Shown piece by piece: positions 22,990 to 33,055 of a stretch of 64,000 bases of DNA. Where the stretch lies: assembly GCA_030847615.1 (NCBI GenBank), contig JAUMIR010000001.1:381468687-381532686 (forward strand). The letters run 5' to 3'. Under the pieces are notes generated by a model that was not told the origin of the DNA, did not search any database, and saw nothing but the letters and a program-made list of their open reading frames with translations. The stretch's first letter is position 1; the number at the start of each line of letters is the position of its first letter. The position numbers and the translations under genes are program-made. The stretch comes from Gambelia wislizenii (lineage: Eukaryota; Chordata; Lepidosauria; Squamata; Crotaphytidae).

Positions 22990-25308
22990 GTGTGTTCTCC
23001 CCCTCAAGGTATTTCTAGAAATGCATTTGCAAAGGCCATGCGACCCCCTAACCCTGCCCCGCTTACCTCATTTGGTATTACTGCTGGAGGCGCTGCTGGC
23101 GGACCCTGCCTCCCTTCTGGCGCCCGATGAGGCAGGGCGATTGTTCCGAAGGGACTGCCCCCCGCCACCTTGCCGAGAGCAGTTCACTTTGGGGTGCCCC
23201 CCCACAAATGTCGCAGCAGTGGTCAAACCGGCATTTGTATCTTCCACACTTACCTCCATTGTATTCCCAGCAGATTGGCTTCTTGCCCTCTTTTTTCAGG
23301 CAGCCTTGGGAGCTTCTCCCTTTTCCTGCCTGCCCAGCCCGGTGGCCTGTAGCCAAGTGGGGTAGTCGATGGTTTCCCACCTGTGCATTGGGGACCTGGA
23401 AGCCTGTGCATTGGGGACCTTGAGACCACAAGTTGAACATGAGCCAACAGTGTGATGCGGCAGCTAAAAAGGCCAATGCGATTTTGGGCTGTATCAATAG
23501 AAGTATATTGTCTAGATCAAGGGAAGTAATAGTGCCACTCTATTCTGCCTTGGTCAGACCTCACTTAGAATACTGTGTCCAGTTCTGGGCACCACAATTC
23601 AAAAAGGATATTGACAAATTGGAGCGTGTCCAGAGAAGGGCAACTAAAATGGTGAAAGGTCTGGAAACGATGCCTTATGAGGAGAGACTTAGGGAGCTGG
23701 GTATGTTTAGCCTGGAAAAAAGACGGTTTAGAGGCAATATGATAGCCCTGTTTAAGTATTTGAAGGGGTGTCACGCTGAGGATGGAGCAGGCTTGTTTTC
23801 TGCTGCTCCAGAGACTAGAACACAAAACAATGGATGCAAGCTCCAGGAACAGAGATTCCACCTCAACATTAGGAGGAACTTTTTGACAGTAAGAGCTGTT
23901 CGGCAGTGGAACACGCTTCCTCGGAGTGTGGTGGGGTCTCCTTCCTTGGAGGTCTTTAAACAGAGTCTGGATTGCCATCTGTCGGGGATGCTTTGATCAA
24001 GATTTCCTGCATGGCAGGGGGGTTGGACTGGATGGCCCTCGTGGTCTCTTCCAACTCTGCAATTCTATGATTCTATGATTCTGACACTCCACTTCATAAA
24101 GAATGGCGTTGGAGTCCCCTGCCTGTGCCCGTACTGTCAAGACCTGGAGAAGGTGATTGATCAAATGCCAGGCCCACTCAGGGAAAACCAAGGCCACTAC
24201 CCCCATGAATTCGGCATACCCGGTGAGCCAGTTGGCAAAGGTGCACTCTACTGTCGCCGAGCTGGCCTTGTCGGTCTCCTTTTTGTCACTCCTGTGAACT
24301 CTGACTTCCTCCCCCAGAGATGGAGCCAAAGAGAAGACATCAACATAGTACCCTTGCAATATTTTGGTGCACACCTTGTGATCCAAGAGCCCCCCCGGGT
24401 GATCCTCTTTTGATTTGGCTTCCCTAAGCTCCTCACCTGGGGGGTTCTTCGCTCCTCCACTCCTCTGCCGCCTTTTCCCTGGCCTTTATAAGCTTAAGGG
24501 CTCACCCTGGCAAACCTGGTTTGTAGGCTCCTTTTCCCCAATACCTGAATTTGTCCTCATCCAAGGACTCACCTGAGGACGAGCCAGAACAGGACCTTCG
24601 TCGTTTCTTCCTTGGGCTCAGCCTGCTTCCAGAACCACTGTGCCTCAGGGATGATGTGCCAGGTGATTCTGAGCGTCTCGAATCCCAGGAATCGCTCCGC
24701 CCTCTGGATCTGGATTGCCGTGACCAACTACTGCCACTGAGTGTGCCCGAGCTGGCTGAAGTACTGGGGTCCCCTGTCCCAGCCCTTGCCATGATTGTGG
24801 GCAATGTCTGGCTGTCACCCAGGCGTGACTCCCGGTCCAGCCTCTTTAGCACCTCAGATATGGCCCCCATAACATCCACCATGGTAGGCGTTGAAGGCGC
24901 GAAAGCCTCCCCAGGGAGGCGCTGGACCAGCACCACCTCATCCCCATTGCTGGGACTGGGAACCTGGTCAGGCAGCTCTGGGCCTCCCCCTACAGGTAGG
25001 GGCTCTGGCATGGGCAGGGGTGTTGGGTCCACCTGATGGCATTGCTTGGCTGTCCTCTTGGGCGCCACGATGGCTCGGAACAACCCAACCCTTTCCCCAT
25101 ATGAATGGCAATTGCCTCTGGTGGTGCTGTTTTTTTTAAAAAAAAGCTTGTATTTATTACACACCGGCTGCTGACCTACGGCCCCTAAAACTGTGCAAAG
25201 CAACAACATGAGGGAAGCAGGGATGAAAACCCGGGTCCTGAGCCTGCTGGCTCCCTGAGCCTGTTGGACCCGATGCTTGACCCCCATCCCTCTTTGCTGA
25301 GTTGCCAA
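22990..25308 (-). pseudogene. DIRS/Ngaro-type gag-like protein, split by CR1
   Basis: On the minus strand this reads like the gag of tyrosine-recombinase retroelements. First comes a proline-rich then Ser/Arg-rich N-terminal part (about 25,110-24,505) containing 'VMGAISEVLKRLDRESRL' and 'PRKKRRRSCSGSSSGES'. After frameshifts near 24,500-24,430 comes the core ('VCTKILQGYYVDVFSLAP', 'CTFANWLTGYAEFMGVV', 'WHLINHLLQVL'). After the CR1 insertion comes a zinc knuckle, 'CWEYNGGKCGRYKCRFDHC', followed by CxxC, at about 23,265-23,200. Stops and shifts make it a pseudogene. The assignment rests on the order core then CCCH-type knuckle, known from DIRS and Ngaro gags. No reverse transcriptase remains here. 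Confidence 0.65.
23420..24085 (+). mobile_element. CR1 LINE 3' segment inside the DIRS-like gag
   Basis: A 5'-truncated CR1 keeps the last 187 codons of ORF2 open (23,433-23,996), from '[18 protein letters not shown]' through '[18 protein letters not shown]' and '[11 protein letters not shown]' to '[17 protein letters not shown]'. The 3' UTR follows and the copy ends in the typical repeat of 'attctatg' at about 24,060-24,082. The open frame and strong match to other CR1s suggest a fairly recent insertion. It lacks the RT catalytic core, so it is not a functional gene. Confidence 0.9.
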
Positions 25309-26370
25309 GATGGTAGCAGCTGTGGATATTCATATGTTTGTTTATATATGTATGTATTTTTTTTCTTTAGTTGTTGTCTTGGGTTCCATAGAGCAGCATC
25401 CCACATTGGGCCTGCCCCGATGGATGGGGGTGGGGTGGGGGCACACCCTGGCCCTGTGCCCCCCATGCCCCCTTTTTCCGACCGGCTCCTGCAACCCAGC
25501 ATGGCCACGTGCCAGGGATGGCATGCTGGGTGTGCACTGCTGCAAGTGGGGGCAGCCCCCAAGAGTGGCAGCCCCCAGCTGCCGGCCAATGATGGGTGGG
25601 GGGTTCTGCTCCCCCTCCTCCCTCCAGCATGACTGGGACCAAGGCTGGCTACCTGTAGCTGATCCCACCGCGCCGCGCCCTCTGTGGCGAGGGAGGGTGG
25701 TGCCCTGCAGGGGGGGTGAGTGCCCCCTTCCCCTCTGCCCATGGCCCTCTTAGCCAGGAGCACGGAGGCCGTGGCTGCTGCTGCTCCTCCACAGCCCACC
25801 AGCCCGCTCCCACTGGCCGTGCAGTGCCAGCCCCCCACCCCGCCACAGAGGAGAAGGGGAGGGTGCCCTCACCTCCTCCCAGCCATGGAGGACTGCAGCC
25901 ACGGAGGCTATCTCGCCACTCCCGCCCACTGTTGACGGTGGGGGGGGTGCCTACCCAACTCCTCCAGGTGCACTCCTCCTCTTCAGCTCTTCGGAGCCAG
26001 AATGCTGCGCACCTGCAACAGACCTGCCATATAATAGCTCCATTGCAGCTGCACATGTCATCCGCCCATGCCAATTGCGCGGCCGGATGACCCTCACCTA
26101 GGAAGCCATACAGCCAATCAGAGACGGGCAGACCCGTCCAAATTGGCTGCTCCTACCCACCTCTTGAAGCCGCAGGGGGTGTTGGGAGGGAGACGGGGGG
26201 CTCAATGGCATCCTACATGGCGACCGGACATGCAGTCACCCACCTTGCCACCCCCCTATGGATAATGGGGTGGTGGTGAGCAGGTGAGGGGGGGCTCCTT
26301 CAGGGGTGTGCCAGCTAGGCCTCAAAACGGCCCGCCGGCTAGCGGTGAGCCCCCTTGCAAAGAATGACCT
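25160..26370. other. GC-rich block next to the DIRS-like gag
   Basis: About 1.2 kb is much richer in G and C than the rest of the window, with C- and G-homopolymer runs and local CpGs ('gcgcggccggatgac'). Both edges are A/T homopolymer steps (near 25,140 and 26,375). Open frames on both strands are long only because stop codons are rare in such sequence; they show no domain. It abuts the 5' side of the minus-strand gag, so it may be the leader or terminal repeat of that element. That is inference. Confidence 0.4.
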
Positions 26371-26629
26371 TTTTTAAAAAAAGTTTAGGTTACAGCTTCC
26401 AAAATACTTCAACCAGCATGTCCAATGGCAGTACTAGCAGGATGCAATTCAGTTTTATGCTAGAACTTTTCAAAGCTCTCTATGCTTTGAAAGGATTTCC
26501 TGAAGGTTTTATGACTGCACTAGAACAGTACAATTTATTTATTTAACCTGAATTCAAGTCCCGTGACACATAAAGAGGACCATATCAGTCTATCCCACAT
26601 TTTTTTAAAATATTGGAGGGGGGGGAAGG

Positions 26630-26663
<34 letters not shown>

Positions 26664-26777
26664 TTCCCTCTATTATGCACTTTTTAATGCAATATAAACA
26701 TTTTTGTATGCATATTTCCATATTACGAGGCATTTTATGCACTTTTTGAGCCAAGAATGCACTTTTTTTTCAAAGTC
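26371..26777. other. Unassigned, with a (GT)n run
   Basis: A (GT)n microsatellite lies at about 26,632-26,660, followed by three 'atgcactttt' motifs. No gene. Confidence 0.5.
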
Positions 26778-26782
26778 TGTAT

Positions 26783-27281
26783 TGTCAGGAAATGACATGG
26801 ATGTGACCACAAGATGGAGCTGTAAGTTTAGAAATAAAAGTAGTTACGCTCCAGTGGCAGGTGTGTGTGTGAGTTAGCATTTGAGAGTATGCACACCTGA
26901 GATGCCTGATGTAACAGGCATTGTTTAACTGCCTATAAAAAGGAGATGGGAATTATCTCTAGTGTAGGTTTGTTGTGGATGGTGGTTGGCGAATCAGTTT
27001 GTTGGTTTAAGAGAGATTGTCCTATACTCTGTATATTTATTGTAAATATACTGCAAACAAAGATTAAAGCCCTCAGGTTGAGTGAAGGCTGGCCTTGTTG
27101 CTGTCTTTATTTGGCAAGCCAGAGCTCAAGGCAGTGTGCTGGGGTGAAGGAATTTTTCCTTCTCAGCCTGAAGTCTTTTGCAGAAGTCTCTCCAGAAAAT
27201 CTTCTCCTTGGCGTCCTGTCAACGTGGAACAACTCTGCAGGTGGTCGTGGTGGACACAACACGTCTTTCTACGCCCCAACA
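26783..27281 (+). mobile_element. Solo LTR 2
   Basis: The 499-bp unit begins TGTCAGGA and ends CCCCAACA. It is flanked by the 5-bp duplication TGTAT at 26,778-26,782 and 27,282-27,286. Internally there is a TATA box (TATAAAA at 26,934-26,940) and, 123 bp later, an ATTAAA polyadenylation variant (27,063-27,068), the spacing of a compact U3-R-U5. No internal coding region is present. It differs from LTR 1 in length and sequence, so it is another family. Confidence 0.8.
26934..26940 (+). promoter_or_regulatory. TATA box of solo LTR 2
   Basis: TATAAAA followed by AGG, 151 bp from the LTR start and upstream of the polyadenylation signal, as in a U3 promoter. Confidence 0.6.
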
Positions 27282-27286
27282 TGTAT

Positions 27287-28949
27287 TACTGTGTTCCAAT
27301 CCACGTATTAATATAGGAAATGCAAATTGGGTCAGTGCTTTTAAAATTGTGGACCAAAACACCCCCACATGTCTAATTAAAGTAAATACATTGAGGTTCA
27401 TTTACAGATGAATATGAAAGTAACAAATTCGCTGAGAGAAGTGTTTAATCCCATTTGCAGTGGCATCCATAATGAACTTTTAGAGAGAGGGATGAGATGA
27501 AGGAAGCTGTCATTCCTCCAAAATAAACATCACCAGGGTACTTCATATCCTTGGTCAAAATGGAACACTAATACACAGACTGTAACAGAGCTTTCAACAA
27601 TTCAGTGCCCATTAGTTACAGGCTCCATCAAATTGCCCCACCGGTTTTCTTAGAGAACTAGCAGGAGGCTTTGCTGGCACAAACAATGAGAAATAATGCT
27701 TGCAAGTTCCCTCAAGAGAAGCAATGTCATTTTAGGCTCTGCCTATAAAGCTCCTTAGCTCTCTCATTGTGGATGCCTCTGCTGTAACATAACAAGTTAA
27801 TTAGCAAGCCCTCTGCACCTTTGGAATTATGAAGGAAGTGCTGGGCTCATTAAGAACATACTAGAGTGCCCAAGAGAAGTACCACAGATAAAAGAAAATC
27901 AGCTGAGCTTAGAAGACTCTTTCCTCATGCAGTGTCACAAGTCACAAAACTTGGAAAATCTACCACCCATGAGTTTATCTCCTGAAAAGAACTGCACATT
28001 CTTTAACTACTGAATATATATGAAATATACTCCTGGGCAACTTATGACAAAGTCATAAGCACTAGTGACAGCCACTTTTGACCCTTGAAGTACAGAAACA
28101 CTATTAGAAAATTTACAGACTTCTTTGGATTTAACTATATTTTCTAAGAGATCGCAATGTGGTCCATTTTAACTTGGAAATGTGGATTTGTTTTCTTTCT
28201 TTGCCACCACATCTTTTTAGGTATTTAGTTCATAAGCTCACTATATTTGTAAGGAAGCACTGGAACATTACATGCTACCAAATGTGTGTGTGTGTGTACA
28301 CGCATGCATACACACGAACTGAGAACCTACAGTATATGTTGTCACATTGTAAAACTTCAGTGCTATGTTCTTCTAATGCTAAATTTATTTATTTATTTAT
28401 TTAAAAGTGATTTGCTTTGTCCTTGTGACAAGCCAATGCAGTTGAGTATCCAACCCAGTAAGGCAGGACAGGTTTCTATGAACCCATGGTATATAGTGTT
28501 CAGAGTGTATCCACTGACATTTTTAAAAAGCTCTCATGCCCTGGGTACTCAAGGATCTAACTCTTTGAAACTTTGGTTAAGATGAAGTTCTTAAAAAGGG
28601 AAGTAGGAGAAGGTTGGCTCCATAACAACAATAAACCATTTTTTTGGTAAGTTTTCACAGAGGGTTTTTTTTTTTAAATGTGTGTATTTGTGTATCCTTC
28701 CTCTAGAATCCATACCTAATAGATTTAAAAACAGTAACTGATGTTATGATGGATAAGATCAGCAGAAACACCACCCTAATACTGATTTATCCCACCTCTA
28801 AAACACATCATTTAATGAGTTCAGGCTCCAACATTCAGACCTTTCTGTTACCGATTCAATTGATGGTAAGATGCTTACAGTTAGATTAGTTTCCAGACAT
28901 GTACTTCCTTCAAGAAACATTTTTTTTTGGGGGGGGGGAAACTAATCAT
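27287..28949. other. Unassigned sequence
   Basis: No gene or repeat family recognised. A short CA/GT-rich stretch lies near 28,283-28,315, and an ATTT run near 28,384-28,404. Confidence 0.4.
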
Positions 28950-29100
28950 GCTAAATAGTTCATTGAATTAGGAACAAAAAGATCCATGAAAAAGGGAGCA
29001 GGTAGGAAATGAAAATATGGAGACAGGGACTTTAAAGCTCTAGTGGGCTCCAGCAGTGAAATATGGTCCTTCAAATAACCTGGACCCAATACTGTTTTCC
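28950..29100 (-). mobile_element. L2-like LINE fragment
   Basis: The minus strand reads 'LGPGYLKDHISLLEPTRALK', which matches the 'GPGYLKxRILPYEPxxALR' block of the copy at 18,247. It is a short isolated remnant. Confidence 0.65.
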
Positions 29101-29404
29101 ACATAAAAGAATCATATGAAAATTTTAGGTAGAATAAATCCTGAACTGAAAAGGTTCTCATCACATGGATTCTTCTCATCAGGATTTCTTGTAATTTGAG
29201 AAAAACATTTTTGAACATTTTTTTAATATTCTTCCCATCCTGAGAAAGCACCCAGTGCTAGTATTTGGGACAGTTCTCTCTGAGACCTGACCTCACCACA
29301 CTACTGACACACTTTTTATGACCCTCGCTGGGTTACTTGTAAGTTTTAAAGTGTGTTTTTGTGCTTGGTGTAACTTTTTTGTATTATGTAACATTATATT
29401 TTTT
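29101..29404. other. Unassigned sequence
   Basis: Nothing recognised between the L2-like fragment and the PLE. Confidence 0.4.
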
Positions 29405-29897
29405 GTGAAGTCGAAGGCTTTCACAGCTGACATCCATAGATTTTCCTTGGTTTTTTTCTGGGCTGTGAGGCCATGTTCTGGAAGAGTTTACTTCTGATGT
29501 TTCACCTGCATCTGTGGCTGGCATCTTCAGAGAATGGTTGGGTAGGAGTGTGTGTGTGTAGTTTATATATTGTGAACCCCTGTTGGGGAGTATATGTAAA
29601 TTTGTGTATTTGAGTGGTTAGTTTCTGGGTGTAGATAAGCAAGGAGGATTAGTGTCTGTTTGGCTAATAGTTGGTTGATGGCCCATTATCTGCTGGAAAT
29701 CCCCGTCCCGGGGTGGAATTCATTTGCAATTGTTGAGTTTTGAATTTATTGTTTTTCAAAACTGGGAGCCAGATTTTGTTTACTTTAAAGGTTTCTTCTT
29801 TCCTGTTGAACTTGTCCAGGTATTTGTGGATTTCAATAGCTTCTCTATGTCTTCTGGCATGATAGTTGTTGGCCTGGTCCAGAATTTCTGTGTTTTT

Positions 29898-29914
29898 AAA
29901 AAACATTTTGTGTC
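29898..29914 (+). repeat. Target-site duplication of the L1 (left)
   Basis: Its exact partner is 37,013-37,029. The A-run at the left edge makes the precise border ambiguous by a few bases on the tail side. Confidence 0.9.
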
Positions 29915-31735
29915 GCACTTCCGGTCTGAGTGAAGGCGAGCGAAGATCGATCTAAACGGAGCTCCGGCTCCGATCCCCATTACTTGGCCGTTGGGGGTGA
30001 TAACAAGTCAAACCCCCAACAAGAAGACCCCCCTTGGAGAGGGGGAAGCGAAGGGTGCGCTGCGGTGGGCTTGAAAACCCGATCGCGATCGCGGTTGCGA
30101 GGGGCGAAAGCCCTTTCTCCGCTGAGAAGGAGAGGAGGAAGAAGCCAGCGGGGCGCGACGGGCAGCAGAAGGCGAATCCCGGCCGAGGCAAGGGTAGGGG
30201 GGAGAAGGCAAAAACCCCTGCTTCGCAGAGAAGCCATCAGACCTCACGAAAGAAAGAGGAAGCTAAGAGAAAATTAAGATCGTGAAACGTGCTCTCAGAG
30301 GGCTGAGATTTTCTCTCTTGGACAGAAAGGTACCTCTTCCAATTGGCAGCAATAAGGAAAGGGAAGGAAAGGAAAGGTGATTTTCTTTATAAATATTTGT
30401 TTTCTTGTTTGACAAAAGGCTACTAAAAGAGTTTTTTTTTATCTTCTCCTCTTTTTTTCTTTTTTTTCCCTTCTTTTTTTTTTGGGACTTAACAGTTAAA
30501 TATATACCCGCTTTGAGAGGTTTTTATTATTATTATTATTACTATTTGTTATATTTTGCAGATTTTTGCTTTGTTTTGTTTTGTTTTTTGATATATTTTG
30601 GGCACTTCTTTTTGTATCAGGTTAATTGGTTAAACATATAGCTGTTCTTTTTTTTTTCTCTTGATTTTTTGATCCCTTGAGTTTTTTTTTCTTCTTCTCC
30701 TTTTTTCTTTTTTTTTTGTTCTTCTTATGTGTATTTGCAATTAATGGTTTGACATAACTTATTTTGACATAATAAAACTCAGTAGATTGCTGCCAGAACG
30801 AGATTGATTTAAATAGTTACTTTTTTGTTAGGCGTCTGTATGGTGTACTGAGGAGATAAAGATACAGTGTAGAAGATATTACATGGATTGTGACCTTGAA
30901 ATAGCCCAGAAGAGCACATGGCTGGAAAATAGCCAAAGTAAAATAGTCCTTGAAAAGCCACAGTGACTGACTTGGCAACCTTGGATTGAGAGGCGTTTGA
31001 CAACAGACTGTATCTTTATACCAGGAATGAACAGCAAGGTCAAAAGTAAACTGCTATTTAACAAAAACTAAGCTTCGACTATACAATCCTACAAGATTGT
31101 TCTTTTTTTTCTTTCTTCTCCATTTTTCTTTTTTGTCTTTTGTTTTCTGTCTGTTTTTGTGTCTTTTTTTCTTTTTTCCTCCTCTCCAAGCGGGTAAACA
31201 TATTATTATTATTATTATTATTATTATTTGGAGGGGTTTTTTTTCCCTTCTTGTTGTGGCTATTTTTTATTTTTTTTATTTTTTATATCTTTTTTTTTCT
31301 CCTTTCTTTTTCCCTCTGCCCTTTTTCAATTTTTTTTTATTTTTCAGGGTTGTTTCTTTTTTCCTTTTTTGATTTTTCTTTCTTGCCTTTTTGGGGTTTT
31401 TTTTGCCTTTTTGATTTTTTTTTTTGATTTTTCATTTTTATTTTCTATAAATATTTTCCCCCACCACTTTCTTTTTCTTTTCTTTTTTTATATAAATTTT
31501 TCCCTCCTCTGCTTTTTTTTTTCCTCCCTACATTTGGGGGGTGAGTATCCTTTTTCATCTACTTCATCTGCTACCTAAGAAGAACTAAAATTCCTTACAA
31601 GAGAAAGAAATAGAAAAGAAGTAAGAAGTAAGAAGAGAAAAAGATTGATAAGAGATAGTAAAGTTGGAGGAAGAGGAGGAACTGAAATTGAAAGAAGGGC
31701 AAGAAAGAAAGAAGTGAAAATAAAAAGAAGTTACT
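29915..31735 (+). promoter_or_regulatory. L1 5' UTR: CpG-rich head then T-rich tract
   Basis: The first about 370 bp are CpG-rich, in contrast to the AT-rich surroundings, and probably hold the internal promoter that L1 needs. From about 30,405 to 30,730 and again 31,095 to 31,560 the coding strand is dominated by T-runs with some C, plus two (ATT)n arrays (near 30,525 and 31,200). A purine-rich stretch (31,565-31,730) leads into ORF1. No upstream ORF of note. Confidence 0.75.
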
Positions 31736-32713
31736 ATGGCATCAGGATTGAGGAACAGAACAAAACTTACTGATACAAATAACATACTGGGAAGGAGGGG
31801 GTCAACTGAAGAAGGAACACCACAATATATGTTAAAGTTCATGGAGGAAATACGCGATTTCAGGAAAGATGTGAGTGTCCAATTGGGAGATATTAACACT
31901 AAATTTAATGCACTGCATACAATACTAGCCCAAACGAAAAAGGAAGTGAAAGAAAATAAAGATGATATTCAGACCCTGAAAAAAGAAAATGAGGAACTAA
32001 ATGCTGAGTTGGAAATAATGCGGGACCATCTAGCACTAGCAGAACAGAGGGAAAAGGAATCATGGATAAGAATAAGAGGATTAAGAGAAGTTCCCAAAGA
32101 AGACACAAGGATGTTGATAATAGAATTACTTGCCAAGAACTTAGAATGGAGTGAGGACCAAGTGGGAAAAGAACTGGATCGTGTATATAGAATGAAATCG
32201 TTGTTTGCTACTAGAAGAAACCTTCCCAGAGACATTATTGTACAATGTGTGAGAAAATCAGTTAGAGATTACATATTGGAGACACACTTTAATAAAGGAA
32301 TGTGGTATGAGGGTAAACTTCTCATCCTGATGAAAGAAATTCCCACTAGAATATTAAGAAGACGCAAGGATTATCAGTTTCTAGTGGAATTACTAAAGAA
32401 AGAAAAAATCCCCTTCAGCTGGGACAGACTTGAAGGAGTTCTCTTCACATTCAAAAAAGAGAGAATAAAGATTGACTCAATAGAAAAAGCAAAAGACTTT
32501 ATTAGGAAAAATAAGAAGGAATTTGGACTACAACGTAAAAAACAAGAGGAAGAGGATGGAGAAGAGGAAGAGCAAGATGAACGGAAAGAGGACTTAAGAA
32601 ACGTACAGGATGAGGAGGATAGGAGAGAGAAGAAGGTGGAGGAGGAAAACAGGAGAGAAGAGGGGGAGAAGAGTAAAGAATCTAGTGCACTTGATCTGAG
32701 CGAAGTGAACTGA
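31736..32713 (+). CDS. L1 ORF1 protein, RNA-binding chaperone (325 aa)
   Basis: ORF1p coats L1 RNA and forms the cytoplasmic particle needed for retrotransposition. A basic N-terminus (residues 1-30) precedes a heptad-rich coiled coil at about 33-108 that should trimerise. The RRM follows at about 109-200 ('SWIRIRGLREVPKED', 'LDRVYRMKS', 'RDIIVQCVRKSVRDYIL'), then the C-terminal domain at about 201-260 ('RILRRRKDYQFLVELLKK', 'GVLFTFKKERI', 'KAKDFIRKNKKEFG'). All are in canonical order. Residues 264-325 form an added tail dense in Glu, Asp, Lys and Arg. The frame is fully open from the ATG at 31,736, the first after the purine-rich leader. The acidic tail is not part of the mammalian L1 domain plan and recurs in the L1 at 63.4 kb. 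Confidence 0.93.
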   Translation: MASGLRNRTKLTDTNNILGRRGSTEEGTPQYMLKFMEEIRDFRKDVSVQLGDINTKFNALHTILAQTKKEVKENKDDIQTLKKENEELNAELEIMRDHLALAEQREKESWIRIRGLREVPKEDTRMLIIELLAKNLEWSEDQVGKELDRVYRMKSLFATRRNLPRDIIVQCVRKSVRDYILETHFNKGMWYEGKLLILMKEIPTRILRRRKDYQFLVELLKKEKIPFSWDRLEGVLFTFKKERIKIDSIEKAKDFIRKNKKEFGLQRKKQEEEDGEEEEQDERKEDLRNVQDEEDRREKKVEEENRREEGEKSKESSALDLSEVN

Positions 32714-32779
32714 CTTTATAAGCTTTGATAAAGGTTGGGGGGGTATTTCCAAATAAATAAAGTTTTGATTAATAAATAG
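32714..32779 (+). other. L1 inter-ORF spacer
   Basis: 66 bp separate the ORF1 stop from the ORF2 ATG. It contains G7 and AATAAATAAA motifs. ORF2 translation in L1s normally depends on reinitiation or an unusual mechanism across such a spacer. Confidence 0.7.
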
Positions 32780-33055
32780 ATGTTGGGGTTAAAATTCCTG
32801 ACTTGGAATGTAAAAGGGTTAAATTCATCTAGGAAAAGAAAAATTGTATTCCATCACCTAAGAAAGAACAAAGCGGATGTTATATGCATACAGGAAACTA
32901 AGATCAAAAAATCACATAAGCATTTACTAAAACAGAAAAATTTGGGGGAGGAATTCACCTCAGCAGGACAGAAAAAGAGAAAAGGTGTAGCATTATATGT
33001 AAGACCAAATCTGAACCCAAAGCAAATTTACTCTGATGAGAAAGGGAGATGGTAA
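32780..33055 (+). CDS. L1 ORF2, endonuclease N-terminus (frameshifted off)
   Basis: This is the first 91 codons of ORF2, the start of the apurinic-type endonuclease. It shows 'LTWNVKGLNSSRKR' (the Asn metal-site motif) and 'ICIQETKI' (the QET motif with the catalytic Glu). The frame ends at TAA 33,053-33,055 after 'YSDEKGRW'. Family logic continues in the next frame from 33,049, so one base is missing around 33,052. The fragment alone lacks the GDFN and SDH motifs and cannot be active. Confidence 0.88.
   Translation: MLGLKFLTWNVKGLNSSRKRKIVFHHLRKNKADVICIQETKIKKSHKHLLKQKNLGEEFTSAGQKKRKGVALYVRPNLNPKQIYSDEKGRW

Noticed and set aside
24502..25308. A 268-codon minus-strand frame with a hydrophobic stretch that could look like a secreted host protein.
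   Set aside because: The hydrophobic part lies upstream of the likely gag start, and the rest is low-complexity Pro and Ser/Arg text continuous with the DIRS-like core. I treat it as element sequence.
25185..26090. Several long open frames on both strands in the GC-rich block.
   Set aside because: Overlapping frames on both strands with high Gly/Pro/Ala content are a composition effect. No domain motif.
31097..31578. Overlapping frames of about 90-116 codons extremely rich in Phe, Leu and Ile in the L1 leader.
   Set aside because: They are translations of a T-rich tract. Hydrophobic composition is automatic and does not indicate membrane proteins.
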